From Desulfurobacterium atlanticum (GTDB taxonomy: Bacteria; Aquificota; Aquificia; Desulfurobacteriales; Desulfurobacteriaceae), in the NCBI RefSeq assembly GCF_900188395.1, contig NZ_FZOB01000005.1, positions 62,001 to 126,000 of the forward strand: a stretch of 64,000 nt of DNA, given 5' to 3'. The notes under the pieces are model-generated. The model worked only from the letters and a program-made list of their open reading frames with translations. It did not search any database and had not been told where the DNA came from. Positions 52,457 to 62,088 of this stretch are shown here, piece after piece (within the stretch, counting starts at the first letter, position 1; every line of letters begins with the position of its first letter). A program made the position numbers and the translations under genes.

Positions 52457-54411
52457 AGGTGAGGTTTTTTATATCGCTGTTGCTGTTTTTAGGTTTTCTT
52501 CTTCCTTCTTATGGGAAAACAGTAGATAATAACACTCAAATCTTAATTAATAAACCTAAAATACTCCTTGAAAGAGGAATTAAGCAATACAAAATAGGTT
52601 CTTATAACACTGCTCTTGAATATTTTTTAAAACTTCTGGCCAGGGATAAAAAGAGAGGGGAATACTATAGAAAAGCTCTCTTCATGCTTGCGAAGACTTA
52701 TATGAAAATAGGAATCAAAACCGGGAATAAACAGTATTTATGGCAAGCACTTGATTTTCTACAGCTTTATTTTAACTCTGTAAAGCAGCCATCGTGGGAT
52801 TACTACTACACAAAAGCTCATATATATGAAAATTTAGGATTTTACGATAAAGGGCTTGATATTTATAGGGTTGCTTTTCTTAAAGCGAAAAACGATAGGC
52901 AGCAGGTTAGAACTGTAATGGGAATTTTAAGGTGTGCCGTTTTTCTGAAAAGACCGGATATTATTGATGAGTACTATATTCTCCTTTCAACATCACCTTT
53001 AACAGAAAAGGATAAAGATGAGTTACGATTTTTAAGAGGATTGATACTTTTTAGCAAAGGTAAGTATGATGAAGCTTTTAAGTACTTTTTTGAGACATAC
53101 AGAAGAAATGAAGCTTACTTAATAGAAAATCCTGAATACTATTACATTGTTGCAGAAAATATTTATAGGCAGGGAAACTATAAGCTTGCTGAACAGCTTT
53201 TTAAAAGAATAATAAGTTTTACCAGAGATAAAGCAGTTATAAGAAAAGCTATTTTAAGATTAGGGGATGCAGAATTAAGAAAAGGTGAAAGGAAACTTGC
53301 AAGTGCCACCTATTACGACCTGGTGACTTCTTATCCAGATTCTAAAGAGGCTGTGATTGCAAAATTAAAATTGATAGCGATGATGGATAAAGATAAAGTT
53401 TTAAAGTATCATCTTCAAAGCACTCAAGTAGAAGATTTTAAAAATCCGCTGAAATTTGTGATAAAAACTCTTATTCATTCAAGAGATACCTATCTTGGTG
53501 CCTTTGCTCTTGCTGATTTTGGGAGTTTTGTTTTAAAGAGTAAGAGTAGAAAGTTGTTTAAACAGCTTAAATGGGAGCTTTCTTTAATTTTTCCTGGTCA
53601 GCTTAAATATGAGCAGAAGGAGTTTATCTTTTCTCAATGGAAACCGTTAATTTTAAGATTGGATGATGAAAAAATGTGTTCTTTATACAAGGCGAACCCA
53701 GAATTTTTTAAGGAAGTTTTTGATAAGGAAACACTTATTCATATAGCATATGCTCTTGGCAGATGTAATGAAAGAGATTTGAAGCTTTCCCTTATCAGGT
53801 ATATTGCGAAAAAATGGCAGAATGATAAAGACCTTCTTCTCCTTGCAGAAGCACTTATGGAAAGTAAAGATTTTGAAGAATCTATCGAAATACTTCAAAA
53901 AGTGAGAGAAAAGAATTGTATGTACTATAAGCTTTTGATAAAAAACAAACTCTTCTTGAAAGAACCTATTAAGCAGGTAAAGCCTCTTCTTTTAAAATTA
54001 TCAAAAAAATGTCCATCTAACGATGTGGATGTTGTTGCCTTTAAGATTATTGTAAATCTTGAAGATGGGAAACTTAACAGAGCGGTTTCTTTGTTTGAAA
54101 GTAATAGCGCTCTTGTTAAAGCCTACTATAAAAAAGATCCGATATTAAAATTGGCGGTATATAAGCTTATTTCTCAATTGCTAATGCATAATAGATATAA
54201 CACTTGTTTAAGTGTAATTGATATGATAAAAGAAACAGGGAACAACTGTTTTTTAAGTGCTGCTCAGCTTATATCTTTTTCAAGACTTGATAAAATAGAG
54301 CCTGCAAAGGCTATTTTACCGAAGGTGAAAATGTGCAAGGATACTTTAAGTGAGATTGCCCGAGTGATTTATGGGGATCAGATTCTTATGAAGAATCTGG
54401 GGAGAGAGTGA
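52453..54411 (+). CDS. Exported TPR protein in the flagellar operon
   Basis: Protein of 652 residues with a signal peptide (about 1-22, LLFLGFLLPSYG). Most of the chain is helical repeats: LLERGIKQYKIGSYNTALEYF, YYYIVAENIYRQGNYKLAEQLF and FLRGLILFSKGKYDEAFKYF have the TPR spacing (W/L/G/Y/A). The start TTG at 52453 overlaps the fliK-like stop; a GTG at 52459 is an alternative. No known flagellar gene matches, so a periplasmic scaffold for motor or rod assembly is inferred only from location. Confidence 0.75.
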   Translation: MKVRFFISLLLFLGFLLPSYGKTVDNNTQILINKPKILLERGIKQYKIGSYNTALEYFLKLLARDKKRGEYYRKALFMLAKTYMKIGIKTGNKQYLWQALDFLQLYFNSVKQPSWDYYYTKAHIYENLGFYDKGLDIYRVAFLKAKNDRQQVRTVMGILRCAVFLKRPDIIDEYYILLSTSPLTEKDKDELRFLRGLILFSKGKYDEAFKYFFETYRRNEAYLIENPEYYYIVAENIYRQGNYKLAEQLFKRIISFTRDKAVIRKAILRLGDAELRKGERKLASATYYDLVTSYPDSKEAVIAKLKLIAMMDKDKVLKYHLQSTQVEDFKNPLKFVIKTLIHSRDTYLGAFALADFGSFVLKSKSRKLFKQLKWELSLIFPGQLKYEQKEFIFSQWKPLILRLDDEKMCSLYKANPEFFKEVFDKETLIHIAYALGRCNERDLKLSLIRYIAKKWQNDKDLLLLAEALMESKDFEESIEILQKVREKNCMYYKLLIKNKLFLKEPIKQVKPLLLKLSKKCPSNDVDVVAFKIIVNLEDGKLNRAVSLFESNSALVKAYYKKDPILKLAVYKLISQLLMHNRYNTCLSVIDMIKETGNNCFLSAAQLISFSRLDKIEPAKAILPKVKMCKDTLSEIARVIYGDQILMKNLGRE

Positions 54412-54412
54412 T

Positions 54413-54784
54413 ATGTGGAAAAAGCTTGACAGTATTTCAGAAATGGCTTCCTTTTACCTTGAACGCTCGAAAGTGATACAGGGTAATATAGCTAATGCTG
54501 ATACACCAAACTATGTTCCAAAAGATCTTGTATTTGAAAAGCATTTAACGGAGCAAACGTTAAAACTTAAAAAGACAGATCAAAAACATATAGATCCTTT
54601 TCCTGAAGAGGAAAAGAAATTTAAAATTGAGGAGTTAAATAAATATTCAGGTTATGATAAGAATAAGGTTAATGTTGATGAAGAACTTGGGAAGCTGGCT
54701 GAATCTGCTATCATGTATAGAACGCTTGTTCAGGCACTTAAGAAAGAGCTTACCAAAATGAAAGTTAGTATTACAGGGAGGTAG
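54413..54784 (+). CDS. flgB: Flagellar proximal rod protein FlgB
   Basis: Rod protein of 123 residues. The N-terminal ERSKVIQGNIANADTPNYVPKDLVFE is the conserved FlgB start, and the C-terminal AESAIMYRTLVQALKKELTKMK helix is typical. It begins two bases after the TPR gene and is followed by flgC. Confidence 0.95.
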   Translation: MWKKLDSISEMASFYLERSKVIQGNIANADTPNYVPKDLVFEKHLTEQTLKLKKTDQKHIDPFPEEEKKFKIEELNKYSGYDKNKVNVDEELGKLAESAIMYRTLVQALKKELTKMKVSITGR

Positions 54785-54789
54785 CGGGG

Positions 54790-55200
54790 ATGCTTTTTAA
54801 GGGACTTGAAATCTCTTTGACAGGGATGAGTGCTCAAAGAATCAGGATAGATGTGGCTTCAAGTAATCTTGCCAATGCAAATGCTATCAATCCTGTAACA
54901 GGAGAGCCTTATAGGAGGAAAGTACCTGTTTTTGAATCAGTGCTTGTTAAAGAAGGAAATATCCCTTTAAATGAGGTAAGGGTCAAAGAGATTGCCTATG
55001 ATGAATCTCCTTTTAAGATGAAATATGATCCTAATAATCCTCTTGCTGATAAAGATGGTTATGTTACACTTCCAAATGTTGATCCTTTAAAAGAGATGGT
55101 GGATATGGTTTCTGCTATGAGAAGTTATGAGGCAAATCTTACTGCATTTAATACTCATAAAAATATGTTAACTTCAAGCCTTGAGATTTTAAGAGCGTAA
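54790..55200 (+). CDS. flgC: Flagellar proximal rod protein FlgC
   Basis: Rod protein of 136 residues. It has SGMSAQRIRID VASSNLANANA-like start (LTGMSAQRIRIDVASSNLAN), PYRRKVPVFE and the C-terminal DMVSAMRSYEANLTAFNTHKNM, all diagnostic of FlgC. The ribosome site is agggaggtag. Confidence 0.95.
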   Translation: MLFKGLEISLTGMSAQRIRIDVASSNLANANAINPVTGEPYRRKVPVFESVLVKEGNIPLNEVRVKEIAYDESPFKMKYDPNNPLADKDGYVTLPNVDPLKEMVDMVSAMRSYEANLTAFNTHKNMLTSSLEILRA

Positions 55201-55215
55201 TTTAAGGGGAAAGAG

Positions 55216-55512
55216 ATGAAAATTAACGGTTTAGGTTCTATAAAGGGAAGTCTTTTATCAGGCGTTTCAGAAACTTCTTCCAATAGAAGTAAAACATCTT
55301 TTACGGAGTTACTTGAGGATTTTATAAAAGATGTGAATAACGATTTGAATGCCGCTTCACAGGCGGAAGAGAAGATTATGAACGGTAATGTTGAGAATTT
55401 TGAAGAGTTGCTCTATACAATTTCAAAGTCAGAAATTTCTTTAAGGCTTCTTGTTGAAATAAGAAACAAAGCTCTTGAAAGCTATCAGGAAATAATGAGA
55501 ATGCAGGTTTAA
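55216..55512 (+). CDS. fliE: Flagellar hook-basal body protein FliE
   Basis: Protein of 98 residues that joins the MS ring to the rod. The pattern FTELLEDFIKDVNNDLNAASQAEE and SEISLRLLVEIRNKALESYQEIMRMQV is typical. A good ribosome site (aaggggaaagag) precedes the ATG. Confidence 0.93.
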   Translation: MKINGLGSIKGSLLSGVSETSSNRSKTSFTELLEDFIKDVNNDLNAASQAEEKIMNGNVENFEELLYTISKSEISLRLLVEIRNKALESYQEIMRMQV

Positions 55513-55539
55513 TTTAGCTAAAGGATAGGGGTTATTTTA

Positions 55540-57153
55540 GTGGAATCAAAAAATTTAGTAGATAGATTTCAGGAGATTTTCAATAAGTATTTTTCCATTA
55601 GGAATGTTGCTATTTTGATTGGTATTCTTGCTGTTTTATCCTTTTTAACAGTTTCTCTGGTTAAAATGACATCCACTACTGACTATGCTGTTCTGTATTC
55701 CCATTTAAGTCCGGATGATGCTGGAAGTATTCTTACTGTTCTTCAGGAAGAGAAGGTGCCGTATAAAGTGGAGGGGAACGGAAGTATAATTATGGTTCCG
55801 AAAGACAAGGTTTATGATATCAGGTTAAAACTTGCTGCTAAAGGACTTCCTTCTGGAAAGATTGTAGGATTTGAGATATTTGATGAACCAAAGCTTGGAA
55901 TTACCCAGTTTCAAGAGCACATAGAATATATAAGGGCTCTTGAAGGAGAGCTTCAAAGAACTATCAATAGAATTGACGCTGTCTGGAGTAGTAAGGTTAA
56001 TATAGCTTTACCGAAAGATTCTGTTTTTGTCAGAGATACTGATGAGCCGAAAGCTTCTGTTATTCTAAAGCTGTGGCCTGGTAAAGATTTAACAAAAGAG
56101 CAGGTAAAAGCTATAGTTTTCCTTGTTTCTCATGCTGTTCCCGGGCTGAAGCCTGAAAATGTTACGGTTGCAGATAATAGGGGACGTGTTCTTTCAGACC
56201 TTATTCAGGAAGACGATGTTGTAGGAGATACAAATAAAGAGATACAGATAAAAAGGCAACTTGAGAGAGAGATTGAAAGGAAAGTAGAAAGTATGCTTTC
56301 AAAGGCTCTTGGCTCAAACAAAGTTATTGCCAGAGCTACCGTTGAGATAGAGACAGGTAAGCTTGAAAAGCAGTCGGAAATCTACGATCCTGATATGACT
56401 GCGGTGGTAAGTGAAAGAAAAATTCAGGAAAAAGAGCTTGGTGTTGAAAACAAAACAGCTGGAGTTCCTGGAACAGGGACAAATGTTCCTCCTGTAATTT
56501 CCAATCAGGGAAATGGTCAGATAAGAAATAGCAGAGAGAAAAAAGATGTAACTACAAATTATGATGTGTCAAAGACGGTTGAGAAAAAAGTAGCACCGAT
56601 TTTTATCATAAAAAAGATAAGTGTTGGTGTTTTAATAGATGGAAGGTATAAAAAGGGAGCTAATGGGACTGAAGAGTTTATTCCCCGCTCTCCGGAAGAG
56701 CTTAAAACTTATGAAAATCTGATAAAGAGTGTTGTCGGTTTTGACCAGAAGAGAGGGGATAAGGTTACAGTTGTAAGTGTTCCTTTTGAAGCTCCTAAAT
56801 CTCAGATTCAGGTTGTGAAAGCGGAAACTTTTCCAATAATTTATCTTGTTATTGGGGGAGTTGTTTTTATAATTTTCGCAGGTATTGTGATTTTCTTGAT
56901 TTTAAGAAAAAGAAAAAAGCAGGCTGAGATTCAACCTTTAGGAATCTCTACTGCTGAAGCTGTGAAAGCTTATGGAGTTGCATCTGAAACAGCTGAAGAA
57001 AAAATGGAAAAAGAGCGAAAAGAGATAGAAAGTCTTGATATAAAATCTGACCCATCGTATATTAAAATTCTTGATATAGCTAAAGATCATCCAGAGCTTA
57101 TTGTTCAACTTGTTAAAGAATGGTTAGGGGAAAAGGTAGATGTTAAATCTTGA
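55540..57153 (+). CDS. fliF: Flagellar MS-ring protein FliF
   Basis: Protein of 537 residues with two membrane segments (about 22-44 and 437-460). RBM domains contain ATTDYAVLYSHLSPDDAG-like TSTTDYAVLYSHL, GIFDEPKLGI-like FEIFDEPKLGITQFQEHIEYIRALEGEL and the NVTVADNRG loop. The C-terminal tail (PSYIKILDIAKDHPELIVQLVKEWLG) is the FliG-binding part. The start is GTG at 55540. fliG does not follow. Confidence 0.95.
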   Translation: MESKNLVDRFQEIFNKYFSIRNVAILIGILAVLSFLTVSLVKMTSTTDYAVLYSHLSPDDAGSILTVLQEEKVPYKVEGNGSIIMVPKDKVYDIRLKLAAKGLPSGKIVGFEIFDEPKLGITQFQEHIEYIRALEGELQRTINRIDAVWSSKVNIALPKDSVFVRDTDEPKASVILKLWPGKDLTKEQVKAIVFLVSHAVPGLKPENVTVADNRGRVLSDLIQEDDVVGDTNKEIQIKRQLEREIERKVESMLSKALGSNKVIARATVEIETGKLEKQSEIYDPDMTAVVSERKIQEKELGVENKTAGVPGTGTNVPPVISNQGNGQIRNSREKKDVTTNYDVSKTVEKKVAPIFIIKKISVGVLIDGRYKKGANGTEEFIPRSPEELKTYENLIKSVVGFDQKRGDKVTVVSVPFEAPKSQIQVVKAETFPIIYLVIGGVVFIIFAGIVIFLILRKRKKQAEIQPLGISTAEAVKAYGVASETAEEKMEKERKEIESLDIKSDPSYIKILDIAKDHPELIVQLVKEWLGEKVDVKS

Positions 57154-57799
57154 TGATTTTTCCACGTTGTTTATTTCAAATTTTGATGATAAAACGAGAC
57201 AGAGTGAGGATGTAGAAAAGCTTTACGAGAAGAAGCTTGAGGAGTTGAAAAAATATTATGAGAGCCGTTTGAAGGAGGAAAGGGAAAAAGCGTTTAAGCA
57301 TGGGTATGAGTCTGGCAGAAGGGAAGCAGAAGAGTTTTATAAAAAGGTTTTGCAAAGTGAGAAAAGAAATTATGAAGATAACTTAAAAAAAGAGATAGAT
57401 CTTCTAAAAAGAGAGTTTAAGCAATTGGCTTTTTCTCTTAAGGAAGAAAATATAAAACTTGGAAGAAGGATACTTGAGGCGGTTTCAGAGTCACTTGAAG
57501 AGATATTTGAATTTTTATTTATTCAGGATTCAAATCTTTCTTATTTAAAGGAAAAATTGCAGGAAGTTATAGATGATTTTAAAATGGAATCAGAGCCTGT
57601 ATCAATAGAGGTTTCAGAGAAGTTTGCAGAGATTTTAAAGGATGTAGAAGGCTTAACAGTTAAAGTTAATGAAAATATCAAAGATGGTGATTTTGTTGTA
57701 AGGTTTAAAGATTTTTCGGTTGTTCATGATTTGAGAGAAAAACTTGCTCTTTTGAGAGAAGAAATTGAAAGAGAGATTAAAAAATCTTCCCAGGTATAA
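57140..57799 (+). CDS. fliH: Flagellar export apparatus protein FliH
   Basis: Protein of 219 residues with a long N-terminal coiled coil (YEKKLEELKKYYESRLKEERE and GRREAEEFYKKV) and a C-terminal V-ATPase E-subunit-like region. It holds the FliI ATPase at the export gate. It overlaps fliF by 14 bases and fliI by 35 bases. Confidence 0.85.
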   Translation: MLNLDDFSTLFISNFDDKTRQSEDVEKLYEKKLEELKKYYESRLKEEREKAFKHGYESGRREAEEFYKKVLQSEKRNYEDNLKKEIDLLKREFKQLAFSLKEENIKLGRRILEAVSESLEEIFEFLFIQDSNLSYLKEKLQEVIDDFKMESEPVSIEVSEKFAEILKDVEGLTVKVNENIKDGDFVVRFKDFSVVHDLREKLALLREEIEREIKKSSQV

Positions 57800-59090
57800 G
57801 ATAAAAGGAAAAGTTGTAGGGGTTAAAGGGCCTCTTATAGAAAGTGTTTTGCCTAAGGTTTGTCTTGGAGATTTTTGTAAGATAGATGGTAGAGTTGAGA
57901 CGGAAGTTGTTGGTTTCAAAAATGGAAAAACTCTTCTTATGGCTTATTCTGATACTACCGGTATAAGTGTTGGAAGTGAGATAGAACCAAAACCTGGTTC
58001 TGTAAGAATAGGAGTTTCTCGGGAACTTCTTGGTACAGTTATAGATCCTTTTGGTAATCCTCTGAACAAAGAAAAGATCACCTATACCGACTTTACCTAT
58101 CTTCAGGGGGAGACCGTTAATCCTCTTAGAAGAGATAGGATAAGAGAGCCTCTTGACCTTGGAATAAGAAGTATAAATGGACTTTTAACGGTAGGCAAGG
58201 GACAGCGTATCGGTATTTTTTCTGGTGCTGGGGTTGGGAAAAGTACACTTCTTGGAATGATAGCAAGATATACCGAAGCTGATGTGAATGTTATTGTGCT
58301 TGTTGGTGAAAGGGGCAGGGAAGTAAGAGAGTTTATAGAGGATAATCTTGGTGAAGATGGCCTTAGAAAATCTGTTGTAGTGGTTGCAACTTCAGATCAG
58401 CCACCTCTTGCAAAGATTCGTGCTGTTCTTGCAGGGTGTGCGATTGCTGAATATTTCTGTTCGCAGGGAAGTAATGTTTTGCTGCTTGTAGATTCTCTTA
58501 CAAGGCTTGCTATGGCTCAAAGGGAGATAGGGCTTACCGTTGGAGAACCGCCTACAACGAAAGGTTATGTTCCATCTGTTTTCTCTCTTCTTGCAAAGGT
58601 GATAGAGAGAGCCGGAAACTTTGCAGGTCAGGGCAGTATAACAGGAATTTATACTGTTCTTGTGGAAGGGGATGAAATAGCCCTTGACCCTGTTGCAGAT
58701 GCAGCTGTTGGTTATCTTGATGGCCATATAGTCCTTTCAAGAGCTTTTGCAAATAGAAGAATATTCCCTGCTATAGATGTTTTAAAAAGTATAAGCAGAT
58801 TAACACCTCAACTTGTTGATGAACAGGTTTTAAGGTGGCAATCTCTTTTTATAGATCTTGAATCAACGTACAGAGAAAGTCTTGATATGGTAAATCTTGG
58901 TCTTTACAAGAAAGGAACAAATCCAAAAATTGACCTTGCTATAGCTGTTCATGATAAAATGGAAGAGTTTTTAAAACAGGGGGTGAACTGTAAGGTTTCT
59001 CTTGATGAAAGTTTTTCCTCTTTGAAAAGTTTGATAGAATATATAGCAAGTGAGGGAGGAAAGTATGGATATACCTGGAGTAACCTATAA
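57765..59090 (+). CDS. fliI: Flagellum-specific ATPase FliI
   Basis: F1-type ATPase of 441 residues that energises export. Walker A (IFSGAGVGKSTLLGMIARY), VLVGERGREVREFIE, DSLTRLAMAQREIGL and GEPPTTKGYVPSVFSLL are diagnostic. The start is TTG at 57765, well inside fliH, so translation is probably coupled. The first residues differ from those of other FliI proteins, so the exact start is less sure. Confidence 0.95.
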   Translation: MKERLKNLPRYKIKGKVVGVKGPLIESVLPKVCLGDFCKIDGRVETEVVGFKNGKTLLMAYSDTTGISVGSEIEPKPGSVRIGVSRELLGTVIDPFGNPLNKEKITYTDFTYLQGETVNPLRRDRIREPLDLGIRSINGLLTVGKGQRIGIFSGAGVGKSTLLGMIARYTEADVNVIVLVGERGREVREFIEDNLGEDGLRKSVVVVATSDQPPLAKIRAVLAGCAIAEYFCSQGSNVLLLVDSLTRLAMAQREIGLTVGEPPTTKGYVPSVFSLLAKVIERAGNFAGQGSITGIYTVLVEGDEIALDPVADAAVGYLDGHIVLSRAFANRRIFPAIDVLKSISRLTPQLVDEQVLRWQSLFIDLESTYRESLDMVNLGLYKKGTNPKIDLAIAVHDKMEEFLKQGVNCKVSLDESFSSLKSLIEYIASEGGKYGYTWSNL

Positions 59091-59715
59091 TCCTGATAGT
59101 CAGGTTAAAGTTGTAGATGCAAATTATGACAATGCAAAAATGTCTCAGGAAGATTTTTTGAAGGTTCTTCTTGCAGATCTCCAGTGGCAGGATCCCCTTG
59201 AGGCAAAGGATATCTCTGAGTTTATTGATAATACGGTAAAACTTAAGGAGCTTGAATCTTATAATACTTTTCAGCAGAGTGTTGAACAACTTCTTGCTGC
59301 AAATCAGGCGAACGCTCTTTTAACAGCTTCTTCTTTGATAGGTAAGCTGGTTAAATATGAGGGAAATCAGACATACGTTCAAAACGGCGTTGGATATGCT
59401 GATATAAAACTTGCTTCATCTGCTGATACTGTTAAGATAACTATTCTTGACAGTACAGGCAGTGTGGTTGAAACAAAGACCCTCTACAATCTTCAGGGAG
59501 GGGTTGATTATCCTATCTCTATTGAAAATCCTGACCTTCCTGATGGTTATTACACTGTTAGTATTGAAGCAACTTTAAATGGAAATCCTGTTGATGCTAC
59601 TGTTATAAGTCAGGCACTTATAATAGGTGTAGAGAAGGATACACAAGGGAATATTGTTCTTAACACTTCAAGCTTTACAATAGAAAACTCTAACCTTATT
59701 GGTATAGGAGGATAA
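59065..59715 (+). CDS. flgD: Flagellar hook capping protein FlgD
   Basis: Hook scaffold of 216 residues. The start MDIPGVTYNPDS leads to SQEDFLKVLLADLQWQDPLEAKDISEFIDN, the conserved FlgD N-terminus, then a FlgD Ig-like part (STGSVVETKTL, PDGYYTVSIEATLNGNP). I chose ATG 59065 because GAGGGAGG lies upstream; a longer frame starts at 59050. It overlaps fliI by 26 bases. Confidence 0.92.
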   Translation: MDIPGVTYNPDSQVKVVDANYDNAKMSQEDFLKVLLADLQWQDPLEAKDISEFIDNTVKLKELESYNTFQQSVEQLLAANQANALLTASSLIGKLVKYEGNQTYVQNGVGYADIKLASSADTVKITILDSTGSVVETKTLYNLQGGVDYPISIENPDLPDGYYTVSIEATLNGNPVDATVISQALIIGVEKDTQGNIVLNTSSFTIENSNLIGIGG

Positions 59716-59716
59716 G

Positions 59717-61291
59717 ATGCTACAGTCATTTTATACGGCATTTACAGGGCTTAATGCAGAAAAGAACTGGTTGTCTGTGATTTCAGATAATATTGCCAAT
59801 GTTAATACTATCGGTTTTAAAGCTGAAAGAGCAGTTTTTGAAGACCTTCTTGCAAGCAGTGTTACAACTTATAATAACAATTCGCCTAAAAATAAAGAGA
59901 TTGGTGGTGGTGTTTTTGTAAGTTCTACTGTGAAAGACTTTTCTCAAGGTACATTTATGAACACAAATAATCCCCTTGATATGGCTCTTGATGGAGAAGG
60001 GTTCTTTATGGTTAAAAGTAATGATGGGCTAACTTACTATACAAGAAATGGTCAATTTAGACTTGATGCCAATGGTGATATTATCAATATGCTTGGTATG
60101 AAAATCCAAGGATGGATGCTTGATGATAAGGGGAATATGGCAGGTGCTATAAGCAATATTAATGTTGCAATGAGTATGGATCCAAAGATTACCAAAGAGG
60201 TAGCTTTTAAAGAACCTTCAAACCTTGATTCGCGTGTTGATGTTATTACTTCCGCTTTTGATCCAGCTGATTCAACAACCTTTAACTATGTTAATTCTCA
60301 AACTGTTTATGATTCTTTAGGTAATCCGCATACTCTTTCCTACTTTTTCCAGAAGATAGATACAGGTACGTGGAAAGTTTATACGATGATGGATGGTTCC
60401 TTAATTCCCGTTATGGATGGTGCTACCGGTCAGTATTACAAAGACATAATTTTGAAATTTGATGATACTGGTATGCCAACTTCAGCAACTCTTGATACTC
60501 AAGTAACATTAACGCAGAATGAGTCTCTTACAGCGGCTACACCCGGGATATTTACTCTTACAAATTTACCTGTAATAGGAAGTATTCACATAAAATCTGT
60601 AGATGGTGTAACTATGAATATTCATGATTTAGGTGATGGTGATGGTGATGGCAAAGGGGATCTTGTTGATGATAATGGTAATGTAGTTGGAACTGTGGAT
60701 TATACTACCGGAACTATTACGTTGACAGGAGATTTGTCTAACTCTACCAATTTAACTGTAGATTACCTGAATTCTGAAGTTGCAGGAACGGTAGCTGGTG
60801 ATTTTAAAGATATTTTGGTGTCAGGATATGACCCAAATACAGGTGCAACTTCTCCATTTCAGTTTACTGTTAACTATAACGGTATGAGACAGCTTGCGTC
60901 CGATTTTATATTCTATGCTGAGCAGGATGGTAACAGTAAGGGTGACTTAATGTCGGTATCTGTCAGTGAAGATGGTGTTGTTAAAGCTTCCTATTCTAAC
61001 GGAAAGGTTAGAGATGTTGCTCGCCTTGCAATTGCCACTTTCAAAGATAAAGAGATACTTGTAAGGAAAGGAAGCTGGCTTTACCTTCCAAATCAACAGA
61101 CATTTACACCTGTAATAATGCCAGGTGGTGTTATTTCAAAAGTTAGAAGCGGTATGCTTGAGATGTCAAATGTTGATATAGCTTCTGAGTTTATAAATCT
61201 TATTACTGCTCAAAGAGCCTATCAGGCTAATGCAAGGGTTATTACAACTGACGACCAGATACTTCAGGAAACAATGAACATTAAGAGATAA
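59717..61291 (+). CDS. flgE: Flagellar hook protein FlgE
   Basis: Hook protein of 524 residues. N-terminal AFTGLNAEKNWLSVISDNIANVNTIGFKAERAVFEDL and C-terminal SNVDIASEFINLITAQRAYQANARVITTDDQIL are typical of FlgE/FlgG. The central domain carries an insert of about 70 residues (about 285-355) with an acidic loop (DGDGDGKGD, 307-315). The middle is otherwise D1/D2-like. Confidence 0.93.
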   Translation: MLQSFYTAFTGLNAEKNWLSVISDNIANVNTIGFKAERAVFEDLLASSVTTYNNNSPKNKEIGGGVFVSSTVKDFSQGTFMNTNNPLDMALDGEGFFMVKSNDGLTYYTRNGQFRLDANGDIINMLGMKIQGWMLDDKGNMAGAISNINVAMSMDPKITKEVAFKEPSNLDSRVDVITSAFDPADSTTFNYVNSQTVYDSLGNPHTLSYFFQKIDTGTWKVYTMMDGSLIPVMDGATGQYYKDIILKFDDTGMPTSATLDTQVTLTQNESLTAATPGIFTLTNLPVIGSIHIKSVDGVTMNIHDLGDGDGDGKGDLVDDNGNVVGTVDYTTGTITLTGDLSNSTNLTVDYLNSEVAGTVAGDFKDILVSGYDPNTGATSPFQFTVNYNGMRQLASDFIFYAEQDGNSKGDLMSVSVSEDGVVKASYSNGKVRDVARLAIATFKDKEILVRKGSWLYLPNQQTFTPVIMPGGVISKVRSGMLEMSNVDIASEFINLITAQRAYQANARVITTDDQILQETMNIKR

Positions 61292-61331
61292 TTGACTTTT
61301 AGAATTTCACTTCATAAGTAACGAGGTTTAT

Positions 61332-61850
61332 ATGGCTGAAGAGGAAAAGCAGGAGCAGGTTGCAGAAGGGGAAGAGCAGAAAGGTGGCGGAAAAAAGAAG
61401 TTAATTTTACTGGTTGTTTTGCTTCTTGTTTTAGGTGGTGGCGGTTTTGCTGCCTATAAATTTATGTTTGCCAAAAAGGAAAAGGTTACAGAGGAGCAAA
61501 AGGCTCAGAAGATTATTGAAGAGATAAAGGCAACTGAAAATGTAGGTATAATGTATGATCTTGGCACTTTTACTGTTAACCTTGCTGATAAAGATATAGA
61601 GAGATATTTAAGGATTTCAATAATCCTTGAACTTAAAGATCAGAAAGTTCAGCAGGAAGTTGAAAAAAGGCTTCCTGAAATAAAAGATGCAATTATAAGC
61701 CTTCTTTTAACGAAGCGTTCTACGGATCTTAGGACTCCAGAGGGAATAGAGTTTTTAAAGGAAGAGATCGCTAAGCGGGTAAATGCTATTTTGCCTCTTG
61801 GCGGTGTTAAAAACGTTTACTTTACTGACTTTATAATTCAGACAGGATAG
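61332..61850 (+). CDS. fliL: Flagellar basal body protein FliL
   Basis: Protein of 172 residues with a Glu/Gln/Lys-rich cytoplasmic start, one membrane segment (about 25-45, LILLVVLLLVLGGGGFAAYKF) and a periplasmic FliL domain (DLGTFTVNLADKDIERYLRISIILEL). FliL supports the stator. The C-terminal VKNVYFTDFIIQTG matches the family end. Confidence 0.92.
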   Translation: MAEEEKQEQVAEGEEQKGGGKKKLILLVVLLLVLGGGGFAAYKFMFAKKEKVTEEQKAQKIIEEIKATENVGIMYDLGTFTVNLADKDIERYLRISIILELKDQKVQQEVEKRLPEIKDAIISLLLTKRSTDLRTPEGIEFLKEEIAKRVNAILPLGGVKNVYFTDFIIQTG

Positions 61851-61857
61851 ATTTAGT

Positions 61858-62088
61858 ATGCTGAAGTTGGATGATTTAAAAGATATTACACTTACTTTAA
61901 GCCTTGAGGTTGGAAAGACAGTTAAACCTTTCGGTTATCTTTTAAAGCTTAAAGAGGGAGATGTTCTCCCTCTTGATAAAAATCTTGAGGAGTTTTTGTC
62001 AATAAAGATAAATGGGCAACAGTTTGCAGTTGGAGAGCTTATTGTGGTTAATGATAAGTTCGGTGTAAAGGTTATAGACCTTGAGTGA
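61858..62088 (+). CDS. fliN: FliN-like flagellar switch protein (SpoA domain)
   Basis: Protein of 76 residues, basically one SpoA domain: LKDITLTLSLEVGKTVKPFGYLLKLKEGDVLPLDK then KINGQQFAVGELIVVNDKFGVKVIDLE. FliN forms the cytoplasmic switch ring with FliM. This copy lacks the usual N-terminal extension, and fliM is not next to it. Confidence 0.85.
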   Translation: MLKLDDLKDITLTLSLEVGKTVKPFGYLLKLKEGDVLPLDKNLEEFLSIKINGQQFAVGELIVVNDKFGVKVIDLE

